A program made the position numbers and the translations under genes. Shown here piece by piece: positions 7,147 to 15,037 of a stretch of 64,000 nt of DNA (within the stretch, counting starts at the first letter, position 1; the number at the start of each line of letters is the position of its first letter). The stretch comes from Pelodictyon phaeoclathratiforme BU-1. GTDB lineage: Bacteria > Bacteroidota > Chlorobiia > Chlorobiales > Chlorobiaceae. The stretch is taken from positions 1,936,501-2,000,500 of the forward strand of contig NC_011060.1 in assembly GCF_000020645.1 (NCBI RefSeq), read 5' to 3'. Under the pieces are notes generated by a model that ran no database searches, was not told where the DNA came from, and saw only the letters and a list, made by a program, of their open reading frames with translations.

Positions 7147-8414
7147 TCGCCAACTTCCCTCTCGGGCTCCAGCATAGCAATAGTCGCTTCAGCTTCCACA
7201 ATATCTGGAATCGATCCCTTCAAATCGACTTTCAGTTTTTGGATAAGCTCCCTTGCAACATCAAACTGATCATGGTCGATTTTTGCAGCAATCTCTTCAA
7301 TACGCTTCGGGACGGCGCTGTTGATTCCCGGATCATCCATCAACTCCCGGAGAATTTCTGCCGAGTTCAAACCGATGGACTGCCTGGGAATGGTAAACTT
7401 TATGTGGTTATCCTCCTGGTAAAGCAATCGAATAGATTCGGGTGCAACTTCACTGAGTATCTGTGGCGAATGAGTTGTGACAACAAACTGCACATTCGGA
7501 AAGACCTTTGTGAGATTGGTAACCGCTCTTCTCTGCCAAGCCGGATGGAGATGAAGATCTATTTCATCAATCAGGATAACCCCTTCGCCATCAAGTGGAT
7601 TCTGCTTCCGGGGATTTGCAATTGCCAGACGACGGGCAATATCGCCGATCAGCGCAATAAAGCAGGTTTCACCAACCGAAAGCGAATCAATTCTCAACTC
7701 CTGATCTCCTTTCGTTACAACCATGCGAAGGGGCTGACGCTTTATCCTAAAGTCATGGTATTCAGGCAGAAACTTCTCAAGCGCACTCCGCACGGCTTGC
7801 AACTGCGGATCAAGAAACTCCATTGGGTCGACGTTATTGAGTATGCCTTTGGCTCGAAGGTTCTCATTTTCAATATCTTCCCGTTCACGGAACCACTCAA
7901 AAAAGAGGCGAAAATTCGCACCGCTGCTCAAAAGGTTATCGTAGACTGAGATGGGATCAAATTCGTGCCTTGTTCTTATTCGTTGAGGCAAATCAGTATC
8001 CTTCACTGCCCGATCAACAGGATAACAGGTAAAAACAGGCAGGGAATGATCTCTCTCCAACTGATGTCGAAAGTGACGAACGATATCCTGAAGAACGGTA
8101 AAGTTACTCATGCTGAGAGCGTGTGTTCCTATGCGGTTTTTTGCTATCAACCACTCGCCAGAAGATGTTTGAACGGAAAGAAGAGAAAATTTCGCTCCAT
8201 TTTTAATCTCAACGTCTTTGATATAACGTCCCTTGCCTGAATCACGTTTCGTTCGAGCTGTCAACCAGGATAGTAACATGGCCAATGCATCAACAACCGT
8301 CGTTTTCCCTCCCCCGTTAACCGCAGCGATAACCGTCAGCCCCGCATCAAACGGGAGGCACAACTCCTCAATACCCCGAAAATTCTTCAGTGTGACTGTC
8401 CGGATTTTCATCAT
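7143..8414 (-). CDS. ptuA: Septu-like AAA/ABC-type ATPase (PtuA-like)
   Basis: A 423-residue RecF/SMC-like ATPase. The N-terminus IRTVTLKNFRGIEEL is followed by a Walker A (NGGGKTT, about residues 33-39). Later come the LSVGE signature, Walker B GVILIDEIDLHLHP and a switch TTHSPQIL. The IDEIDLHLHPAWQ form and the HNH partner are typical of Septu anti-phage systems, where the ATPase senses infection and the nuclease degrades nucleic acid. It is the first gene of the pair, with a 4-bp overlap. The ATPase is full length; the system is probably damaged because of the short HNH subunit. Confidence 0.8.
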   Translation of the reverse strand: MMKIRTVTLKNFRGIEELCLPFDAGLTVIAAVNGGGKTTVVDALAMLLSWLTARTKRDSGKGRYIKDVEIKNGAKFSLLSVQTSSGEWLIAKNRIGTHALSMSNFTVLQDIVRHFRHQLERDHSLPVFTCYPVDRAVKDTDLPQRIRTRHEFDPISVYDNLLSSGANFRLFFEWFREREDIENENLRAKGILNNVDPMEFLDPQLQAVRSALEKFLPEYHDFRIKRQPLRMVVTKGDQELRIDSLSVGETCFIALIGDIARRLAIANPRKQNPLDGEGVILIDEIDLHLHPAWQRRAVTNLTKVFPNVQFVVTTHSPQILSEVAPESIRLLYQEDNHIKFTIPRQSIGLNSAEILRELMDDPGINSAVPKRIEEIAAKIDHDQFDVARELIQKLKVDLKGSIPDIVEAEATIAMLEPEREVGE

Positions 8415-8486
8415 GAGTCCATAACGATCTGTAACGTGGCCGATAACTGCTTTTTTCCTCTTTTAAATTTGGTGAACAGTTCGCTT

Positions 8487-8676
8487 TCAAGCAACAACTA
8501 TCTCCGTTTTGGCGGATCGTTTTGATCTGGGCTTTTTGGTGCTTTCGAGTTTGGCTTTTTCTTTGAGAATCCGTTTCAGCAGATCTTCTGCGGGTTCGTC
8601 GTTGGGGTAAGAGGTGGCGAGTTCGCCTTTGAATGCTTTGGCGAGTACTGACTGTTCGATTTTTTTAACCTCTGAT
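8487..8676 (-). pseudogene. C-terminal remnant of a type I restriction specificity subunit (HsdS)
   Basis: The minus strand encodes KKIEQSVLAKAFKGELATSY, then PNDEPAEDLLKRILKEKAKL and a basic tail ending at a TGA (8487-8489). This is the characteristic last ~55 residues of HsdS, which follow the second target-recognition domain. There is no start codon, and the frame is closed by a stop at its upstream edge. The first bases overlap the 3' end of the XRE gene. No hsdM or hsdR is present, so this is a scar of a lost type I restriction-modification system. Confidence 0.8.
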
Positions 8677-9147
8677 GTTTACCTTTTTCCTTGCCTTTTT
8701 TCCATAACCTGACCCGGCTTCGTGAACTTTTTCTGCTGCACGGCCTTGAGGAGCGGATAGCAAAGCTTTTGATCCTCTTATCCTTGATGCAGATTTTTTT
8801 TGAACGTGTGCAGTGCTCAATTCAGCCTCACTCCCGCTAACGCTTTCCGGTATTGCAATGAGCACTATACAAAGGGCAGCCTCAAACTTTGCTATGGTTT
8901 CAAGGGTAAGATTTTCATTCCCTTTGAGCAGTTTGCTTACCTGCTGAGGGCTGACTCCGGTTTTTTCAGCAAGCTCTTTCTGCGTCATTCTATTTGCCTG
9001 TAAAGCACCAAGAATACGCAGTGCAATATTGGAAGACCTCTCCAGCCAAGCCTCATTTACCTCATCGCGTAACGCTTTTTCCATCCACCTCGAAGGCTCT
9101 TTTGACAGGAGGTTATCAATTTTTTCTTTCATGTTGCTTATGGTCAT
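8665..9147 (-). CDS. XRE-family antitoxin with C-terminal extension
   Basis: A protein of about 160 residues when started at the ATG at 9147 (MTISNMKEKI), 4 bp after the upstream toxin frame; a longer frame to 9225 overlaps that toxin and is less likely. An HTH is clear (MTQKELAEKTGVSPQQVSKLLKG). The last ~45 residues are basic and Ala/Gly-rich and run into the HsdS scar, so the natural C-terminus may have been replaced. It pairs with the frameshifted gene at 9152-9711. Confidence 0.75.
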   Translation of the reverse strand: MTISNMKEKIDNLLSKEPSRWMEKALRDEVNEAWLERSSNIALRILGALQANRMTQKELAEKTGVSPQQVSKLLKGNENLTLETIAKFEAALCIVLIAIPESVSGSEAELSTAHVQKKSASRIRGSKALLSAPQGRAAEKVHEAGSGYGKKARKKVNIRG

Positions 9148-9151
9148 CGGT

Positions 9152-9711
9152 TCATATCTCCAGATATTCAAAATCAGTTTGGTCTCGTAAATCATGGTCA
9201 ACAAGGAATTGCCTGACTTTTTCAAGTTTCTGCAGCTCTTCCTGCAAATATGGAGCCTCCATGTTCAGTGTTACTTTTATAGCGCCACCGGTGATAACAA
9301 AACAGTTTGCCGCAAAGCGTATTGCATAAATTCGCAACCATCGTTTTTCCCTGTTGCCCCGTGCCTTGCTTTTCTGCAGAGGTTTCAGGGTATACTCATT
9401 GTTGTTGAGCGGCTGAAAGATATTCTGCAACACTTGCTGGCGACCTGAAATGCCGTTCTTCGCAAGCGAAAACATGGTTTGCTGCAGAAGTTTCGCCTCA
9501 TGACGAGTAGCTTTAACCGCTTGTTCAACAGATATTCCTTTGTATATGCCACTTTGTACTTCACTCCTGTGATCCTGAAAAAAGCGGTAAAGATAACCCG
9601 AATCCAAAGGTCAAAAAGCCGCTCAAACTCGTCAGGCTGACTTGCGGCAAACCGGATTGCGTACAAACCTTCCCCGGTAACCCTGTCGGTAATAATACGA
9701 ACCAACTTCAT
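9152..9711 (-). pseudogene. Frameshifted toxin-like partner of the XRE antitoxin
   Basis: Two minus-strand frames together make one protein. The N-terminal part starts MKLVRIITDRVTGEGLYAIR (from 9711) and ends near FERLFDLW. The C-terminal part begins DSGYLYRFFQDHRSEVQSGI and continues through a basic core with KRWLRIYAIRF and VITGGAIK to the end at 9152. The join falls near 9600-9610, so a small indel has shifted the frame. The LRIYAIRF...VITGGAIK core resembles RelE-like toxins paired with XRE antitoxins. The toxin is probably inactive. Family assignment rests on memory of similar pairs, not on a search. Confidence 0.6.
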
Positions 9712-9843
9712 AAAAATCAACCTATAAGTTTATTTTTTGAATTTTATTGAGCAACTGCAACCTGATGTTGCGGAGGTCGCTAGAAATTTCAATGCAGTGC
9801 CAGCGGCCAAATTCGCACTTATCATGCACGTCACACTTTTAGA

Positions 9844-10152
9844 TTAAATACCGAGCGCCTTCGTCACCTCGGCTTTCAGTTGCGGATAGGAAAGGGCTCC
9901 GGCAGTTCGCCATTTCAGCTCTCCCCGGTGAAAGAGCATGAGCGCAGGAATGCTCTGTACCTGGTATCGGGATGCTGCTTCGGGCTGTTTATCGACGTTC
10001 ACCTTCACCACCGTAAGCCTGCCTTTGAATTCTGCGGCAAGCTGTTTGACCACTGGAGCAACGCTTCTGCAGGGTCCGCACCACTCTGCCCAGAAATCGA
10101 CAAAGACGGGAAGAGGACTTGACTGAATGAGATCATGGAGTGACTGTGCCAT
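9844..10152 (-). CDS. trxA: Thioredoxin
   Basis: A 102-residue cytoplasmic thioredoxin with the redox-active motif WAEWCGPCRSVAP near residues 21-33 and the cis-proline segment SIPALMLF. It reduces disulfides in client proteins. It has the usual length and no signal peptide. It sits downstream of an OsmC-family gene on the same strand (50-bp gap), and both are linked to thiol or oxidative-stress metabolism. Confidence 0.93.
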   Translation of the reverse strand: MAQSLHDLIQSSPLPVFVDFWAEWCGPCRSVAPVVKQLAAEFKGRLTVVKVNVDKQPEAASRYQVQSIPALMLFHRGELKWRTAGALSYPQLKAEVTKALGI

Positions 10153-10202
10153 AATGAAATTTTTTGATTGATGATACCGCGGTCAAGAACGTAAAGATTT
10201 TA

Positions 10203-10658
10203 TCACTCCTTTACCAACCCTGATTCCTCTTCTTTCCGTTCTCCCTGCACAAGCTCCGCTGACCAGGTTATGTTGCACCCCGACGCTCTCAGCATGGCGG
10301 CAACGCTGCAGTACTTCTCCATCGAAAGGCGCACGGCTTTTTCACATTCGGCAGGGGTGCAACCTGGACTTTCAAGGGTGTAGAGTATCTGGATTGCGGT
10401 AAAAACCTTGGGGTGCTCTTCAGCCCTTTGAGCCGTTACCTCTGCCTTGAGGAGGAGCGGCTCTCTTCTCATCTTTTTCAGAATGCTGATGATATCCATC
10501 ATGGAGCAGGCGCCAAGCGCTTCAAGGACGGTATCCATTGGTGAAGCTGCAGAGCCGGTGCCTGAAAACTCGGGAGAGGTGTCAAAAAGGGTTTGATGGC
10601 CTTTGCCATCTATGCCGGAGAGCGGCATTTTTTCATTGAACGTGACAGTTACATGCAT
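10203..10658 (-). CDS. OsmC-family protein
   Basis: A 151-residue OsmC/Ohr-superfamily protein. It contains SPMDTVLEALGACSMMDIIS, the helix with the first conserved cysteine, and a second cysteine in SPGCTPAECEKAV, as in YhfA-like OsmC proteins. Members are thiol-dependent peroxidases or of unknown function. The protein is full length and lies upstream of trxA, which could serve as its reductant. Confidence 0.88.
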   Translation of the reverse strand: MHVTVTFNEKMPLSGIDGKGHQTLFDTSPEFSGTGSAASPMDTVLEALGACSMMDIISILKKMRREPLLLKAEVTAQRAEEHPKVFTAIQILYTLESPGCTPAECEKAVRLSMEKYCSVAAMLRASGCNITWSAELVQGERKEEESGLVKE

Positions 10659-10870
10659 ATCTGTTTAGAGAATAAAATTAGCCGAATAACGAGCTTGTTC
10701 TGCCTTTGAGTGGCAGCAGTGCCACTAATGCTTTCGAAACATGAAACTTATAGAGAGCGGCCCCGGTTAGAGCAGAACAAAAAGGAAAATAATCAGAAAA
10801 AAGTAACTTACGCTCCCCCCGAAATGAGGCTGAAGCGCCTCGGCAGAGCGGTAAATTATCTGACCAATCT

Positions 10871-11320
10871 ATGAATGATCTTTTAAGGAAGCCAAGGAAG
10901 GTCTACGTTTCACGGAAAATCGAGTTTAATGCCGCTCACCGTCTTTTCAATCCGCTCTTTACGGAGCAGGAGAACCTTGAGCTTTATGGAAAATGCAGCA
11001 ATACATTCGGCCACGGGCACAATTATCTGCTTGACGTGACCATTTCGGGCATTGCAAACCAGGAGACGGGTTTTCTCTTCGATTTGAAAGAGCTTAAAAT
11101 AATCCTTGAGGAGGAGATCATTGCCCGGTTCGACCACAAACACCTGAACCATGACGTACCGGAACTGCAGGAGTGCGTTCCTACTACCGAAGTGCTCGCG
11201 GTGCTGATATGGGATATTCTTGAAAAACGACTGCACAACATCAATAACCGGGAGCTTTCGCTCCATGAAGTGACTATCTATGAAACAGGAAAAAATGCCG
11301 TCCGCTATCTCGGAGAGTAA
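10871..11320 (+). CDS. 6-pyruvoyl-tetrahydropterin synthase/QueD family
   Basis: A 149-residue T-fold protein. The zinc-binding histidines are in FNAAHRL and GHGHNY. The catalytic cysteine lies in LYGKCSNTFGHGHNY, and the C-terminus has HEVTIYETGKNAVRYLGE. These motifs resemble true PTPS (YGKC...GHGHNY, YET...Y.GE) more than the shorter QueD form, so it may convert dihydroneopterin triphosphate to 6-pyruvoyl-tetrahydropterin. It overlaps or abuts folE, which supplies that substrate. A queuosine role remains possible. Confidence 0.82.
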   Translation: MNDLLRKPRKVYVSRKIEFNAAHRLFNPLFTEQENLELYGKCSNTFGHGHNYLLDVTISGIANQETGFLFDLKELKIILEEEIIARFDHKHLNHDVPELQECVPTTEVLAVLIWDILEKRLHNINNRELSLHEVTIYETGKNAVRYLGE

Positions 11321-11951
11321 CCCCCTTCCTTCAGGCAGGAGGAGCTGCTACGATGATGACGACTGCATGGCGGAACATGTACAAAACGACCCCATGATTA
11401 TCAACGGGATCTCCAGTGCGGTCTCTGCCATGCTTGAAGGAATCGGAGAGGACCCTCAACGGGAAGGGTTGCTGAAAACACCTGAACGGGTTGCGAAATC
11501 GCTTCGCTTTCTGACCAAAGGGTATCGTGAGGATCCTGAAGAGCTTTTGAAAAAGGCGGTTTTTACCGAGGCCTATGATGAAATGGTGCTGGTGCGGGAT
11601 ATCGACCTCTTTTCAATGTGCGAACACCATATGCTCCCCTTTTTCGGCAAGGCGCATGTTGCCTATATTCCAGACGGTAAAATTGTGGGGCTTTCAAAGC
11701 TTGCCCGGGTGGTTGAAGTCTTTGCTCGCCGACTCCAGGTACAGGAACGGCTTACCCAGCAGATCCGGGATGCCATTCAGAATGTGCTGAACCCGAAAGG
11801 TGTGGCGGTTGTCATTGAGGCAAAGCATCTCTGCATGGTGATGCGTGGCGTTGAAAAAATCAATTCTGTCACCACAACCTCTGCCATGTCGGGTCAATTC
11901 ATTACTTCACAGTCTACCAGAAGTGAGTTTCTGCGTCTGATCAAGCCGTAG
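11280..11951 (+). CDS. folE: GTP cyclohydrolase I
   Basis: It makes dihydroneopterin triphosphate from GTP, the first step of folate and biopterin synthesis. The protein contains MCEHHMLPFFGKAHVAYIP, with the zinc-binding Cys and His, and later HLCMVMRGVEK with the second zinc Cys. The frame from 11280 gives 223 residues and overlaps PTPS by 41 bp. Starts at 11295 (preceded by an AGGA) or 11367 are equally possible and would shorten a poorly conserved N-terminus. It is coupled to the PTPS gene. Confidence 0.92.
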   Translation: MKQEKMPSAISESNPLPSGRRSCYDDDDCMAEHVQNDPMIINGISSAVSAMLEGIGEDPQREGLLKTPERVAKSLRFLTKGYREDPEELLKKAVFTEAYDEMVLVRDIDLFSMCEHHMLPFFGKAHVAYIPDGKIVGLSKLARVVEVFARRLQVQERLTQQIRDAIQNVLNPKGVAVVIEAKHLCMVMRGVEKINSVTTTSAMSGQFITSQSTRSEFLRLIKP

Positions 11952-11972
11952 CTCTCCCTTCTCTCTTCCCCC

Positions 11973-12003
11973 ATCGCTCCCGGAATCAAACCTCCGGGAC
12001 GAT
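11973..12003. other. Inverted repeat between convergent genes
   Basis: The arms atcgctcccgga and tccgggacgat can form an ~11-bp stem with one bulge. It lies between folE and the convergent hupD. There is no U-tract on either strand, so it may act as a weak or factor-dependent terminator. Confidence 0.4.
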
Positions 12004-12021
12004 GAGAACAGAATGTTCAGG

Positions 12022-12498
12022 CTACTCCTCCGCCAACCATCCTTCTACAATTTCCCGCCCCGCCTCTACCGCTTCAGGCAGCAGGAGAGCAACTTCAGGA
12101 CTTAATTCCATGGAGAGTTCAAGCTCTTTGGGAGGAACGCCAATCAGCACAAGCTCATGGGGCATTTTGCCGCGCAGCCGGGCCAGTCCGAGCAATTCGC
12201 TGAATCCCATCTGATGCGAGGACATTTTGCGATGAATAAAAGCGGGTAGTTCATCATTGCGATAGACATAGACCCGGCGCTCATAGTCGAGGGGAATGAG
12301 TGCGTCAAAAACAATGACGGCATCGCACGACTCGATGTAGTCGAGCAGGTAGATTCCCTGGGTTCCGCCATCGATACAGTTCACCCGTTCAGGAAAATCC
12401 GATGATTCACGAAAACGGTTGAGAGCTGCAACTCCGAAACCCTCATCGCCATGGAGCACGTTGCCAAGGCCGATAATATTGATACGATTGTACTTCAC
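12022..12498 (-). CDS. hupD: [NiFe]-hydrogenase maturation protease
   Basis: A 158-residue endopeptidase when started at the GTG at 12498, placed just before the conserved NIIGLGNVLHGDEGFGV. It also has IDGGTQGIYLLDYI and VIVFDALIP, which carry the conserved Ni-sensing acidic residues, and SSHQMGFSELL. It removes the C-terminal peptide of HupL after nickel insertion. A longer frame to 12606 would run back across a terminator-like hairpin and is unlikely. It is the last gene of the hup cluster. Confidence 0.88.
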   Translation of the reverse strand: MKYNRINIIGLGNVLHGDEGFGVAALNRFRESSDFPERVNCIDGGTQGIYLLDYIESCDAVIVFDALIPLDYERRVYVYRNDELPAFIHRKMSSHQMGFSELLGLARLRGKMPHELVLIGVPPKELELSMELSPEVALLLPEAVEAGREIVEGWLAEE

Positions 12499-12525
12499 AG
12501 CAAAATTGATTGGTTGAGCATGATA

Positions 12526-12569
12526 ACAAAAAGCCCACTGCGGGAAGGTTAAACCTCTGCAATGGGCTT
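12526..12569 (-). terminator. Rho-independent terminator or attenuator after hupC
   Basis: On the minus strand, AAGCCCATTGC and GCAGTGGGCTT form an 11-bp stem with one mismatch, followed by a run of five T. It sits between hupC (ends 12607) and the hupD start at 12498. It would end or reduce transcription from the structural genes into hupD. Confidence 0.75.
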
Positions 12570-12606
12570 TAGACAGAACAAAAACAGATAACGCAATACT
12601 TTCCAC

Positions 12607-13290
12607 TCAAACAGGTTCTTCTTCAACCTTGTGCTTGAAACCGGTAATGATTGAAGAGGTAACGCTGGTACGATCGACCACATCGTGACGGATAACCGCA
12701 TAAAGGTGCATGATGACATAAATCGGCAACATCCATGCCCCAAGATGGTGTATGAAATGAAGGGTGTAGCTACCGCCGAAAAGGGGAATCATCCAGCCAA
12801 ACAAGGTTTCGTTGAACCCTCCCGGATTGTTTTCACCATACATTGCCAAGCCCGAAAGAATCATGAAGGTCGAGCCGCAGAAAATGAAGACAAAGTGAGC
12901 CAGAGCTGCAACGGGGTTATGACCTACGTAGTTCGGCTCATCCGTGCGCAGAAAGAGATAGGACTCAACCTGCTCCCTGAAGGGCTTGCCCCACCAGGAG
13001 GGCGACCATGGCCTGAAACCGCCAAAGCGGGCATATTTATCACCACCAAAGAGCGCCCAATAGAGGCGGAAAAGAAAGTTGGCGATAAAAATAAAGGCAA
13101 AAACGAAATGCATATAACGCCACCAGCCCATGCCCTTATACCAGACCGCTTCACCGAGCGGAGGGCTCAGCAAAGGGGCGGCGATATACATTCCCGTTAC
13201 AAAAAGAACCACCATACACAGGGCATTGATCCAGTGATAAAACCTGACAGGCAGCCTCCAGACGTAGATTTCTTCTATTATTCTCCCCAT
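12607..13290 (-). CDS. hupC: Ni/Fe-hydrogenase b-type cytochrome subunit
   Basis: A 227-residue membrane di-haem cytochrome b with about four transmembrane segments. Histidines lie in RFYHWINALCMVVLF, RYMHFVFAFIF, HFVFIFCG and HFIHHLGAWMLPIYVIMHLY. It anchors HupSL to the membrane and passes electrons from H2 to the quinone pool. It lies 13 bp downstream of hupL in the same operon. Length and order are standard. Confidence 0.92.
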   Translation of the reverse strand: MGRIIEEIYVWRLPVRFYHWINALCMVVLFVTGMYIAAPLLSPPLGEAVWYKGMGWWRYMHFVFAFIFIANFLFRLYWALFGGDKYARFGGFRPWSPSWWGKPFREQVESYLFLRTDEPNYVGHNPVAALAHFVFIFCGSTFMILSGLAMYGENNPGGFNETLFGWMIPLFGGSYTLHFIHHLGAWMLPIYVIMHLYAVIRHDVVDRTSVTSSIITGFKHKVEEEPV

Positions 13291-13303
13291 GACACAGCTC
13301 CGT

Positions 13304-15022
13304 TTAGACGATTGTAACCGATGTAATCTCCTTGCCGTTCATGTCAAAGAGATGCGAGGCACAGGCAAGACACGGATCGAATGAGTGCACCGTTCTGAGA
13401 ATCTCAAGCGGTTGTTCCGGATTGACCATCGGCGTACCTTTCAATGCTGACTCATAAGCTCCTGAATTACCATTGGCATCACGCGGAGAGGCATTCCAGG
13501 TGGAGGGAACAACAATCTGGTACTCCTTGATCTTCTGATCTTTGATGTGAATCCAGTGACCAAGCGAACCACGGGGCGCTTCAGTGTAACCGAATCCCTT
13601 GCACTCTTCAGGCCAGGTTGAGGGGTCCCACCGCTCACTGTTAAAGGTACGGAGATCACCGGTTTTGATATTGGCAACCAGTTGATCGTAGTAATGGCGC
13701 ATGAAGCCTGCCGTCTGCTTGCATTCAATGCCTCTGGCCGCAGTTCGGCCCAGCGTCGAAAAGAGCGCTTCAGGGCCAACACCAAGTGTTGAAAGCACCA
13801 GCCCGACCGTCTCCTTGATCATGGGGTCGCCCTTGGCATAGGCAATCAGCACGCGAGCAAGAGGGCCCACCTCCATCGGATGATTTTTCCAGCGCGGGGT
13901 CTTGAGCCAACTGTACTTTTTGTCGGTATCGAGATGCTCGAAAGGTGGTTTTGGGCCGGTATATTTCGGGGTGGTCTCTCCCTGCCAGGGATGCAGACCC
14001 TTTGCATCTCCCTTTGTGTAGGTATACCAACTGTGGCTCACCTCTTCGGTTACCTGTGACGCATCCCTTGGATCGACATCAATAACGGTCGTGAGATCCT
14101 TGTTGAGAATCGCTCCCCTCGGCCAGAGCAGCGTCTTGAAATCTTCAAGCGTTGTCTCGGGAAAATCGCCATAACTGAGATAGTTGCCAAGGCCTCCGCC
14201 ATACAATGAATCCTTGTAGTATCCTGCAATGGCAAGCAAATCGGGAATATAGACCTGGTCGATAAAAGTCTGGGTTTCGTCAATGATTTTCTTGATCATC
14301 GACAACCGCTCGATATTGATAGCCGTATCACTGTTGGGATCAATGGCACAGGCCATACCACCCACCAGATAGTTTGGATGAGGATTCTTGCCTCCAAAAA
14401 TGGTATGGATCTTGACAATCTCTTTCTGGAAATCAAGCGCCTCAAGATAGTGCGCCACAGCAATAAGGTTCACTTCCGGTGGAAGCTTGTAGGCCGGATG
14501 GCCCCAGTAACCGTTTGAGAAAATGCCAAGCTGACCACTTTCAACAAAGCCGACAAGGCGCTGCTGCAACTCCTTGAAGTAGCCTGGTGATGATTTCGGC
14601 CATGGAGAGATGCTCTGTGCTATAACGGAGGCCTGTTTCGGATCGGCCTTGAGAGCGCTGACAACATCGACCCAGTCAAGAGCGTGAAGGTGGTAAAAGT
14701 GCACCAGGTGATCCTGGGTCACCTGTGTTGCATTCATCAGATTCCTGATGATACGGGCATTGGTCGGAACCGCGATACCAAGTGCATCCTCAACGCAACG
14801 AACCGATGCAAGGGCGTGTACGGTCGTACAGACACCGCAGATACGTTCGGCAAAAGCCCATGCATCCCTCGGGTCGCGTCCTTTAAGAATCACCTCAATC
14901 CCCCGCCACATCGTGCCGCTGGAGTAGGCCTCCTCAATCATATTGCTGTCGTTCAGCGTCGCCTCTATTCTCAAATGTCCCTCAATACGAGGAATCGGAT
15001 CAACTACTATTTTTTTGGCCAT
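13304..15022 (-). CDS. hupL: [NiFe]-hydrogenase large subunit
   Basis: A 572-residue catalytic subunit. The N-terminal nickel ligands are in RICGVCTTVHAL (about 61-72) and the C-terminal ligands in DPCLACASH (about 549-557). The 15 residues after that final His are the peptide cleaved by HupD. It begins with IPRIEGHLRIEA, the family signature. It oxidises H2, feeding electrons to HupS and HupC. The gene lies 15 bp after hupS. Confidence 0.96.
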   Translation of the reverse strand: MAKKIVVDPIPRIEGHLRIEATLNDSNMIEEAYSSGTMWRGIEVILKGRDPRDAWAFAERICGVCTTVHALASVRCVEDALGIAVPTNARIIRNLMNATQVTQDHLVHFYHLHALDWVDVVSALKADPKQASVIAQSISPWPKSSPGYFKELQQRLVGFVESGQLGIFSNGYWGHPAYKLPPEVNLIAVAHYLEALDFQKEIVKIHTIFGGKNPHPNYLVGGMACAIDPNSDTAINIERLSMIKKIIDETQTFIDQVYIPDLLAIAGYYKDSLYGGGLGNYLSYGDFPETTLEDFKTLLWPRGAILNKDLTTVIDVDPRDASQVTEEVSHSWYTYTKGDAKGLHPWQGETTPKYTGPKPPFEHLDTDKKYSWLKTPRWKNHPMEVGPLARVLIAYAKGDPMIKETVGLVLSTLGVGPEALFSTLGRTAARGIECKQTAGFMRHYYDQLVANIKTGDLRTFNSERWDPSTWPEECKGFGYTEAPRGSLGHWIHIKDQKIKEYQIVVPSTWNASPRDANGNSGAYESALKGTPMVNPEQPLEILRTVHSFDPCLACASHLFDMNGKEITSVTIV

Positions 15023-15037
15023 GAGCTACTCCCTGGG

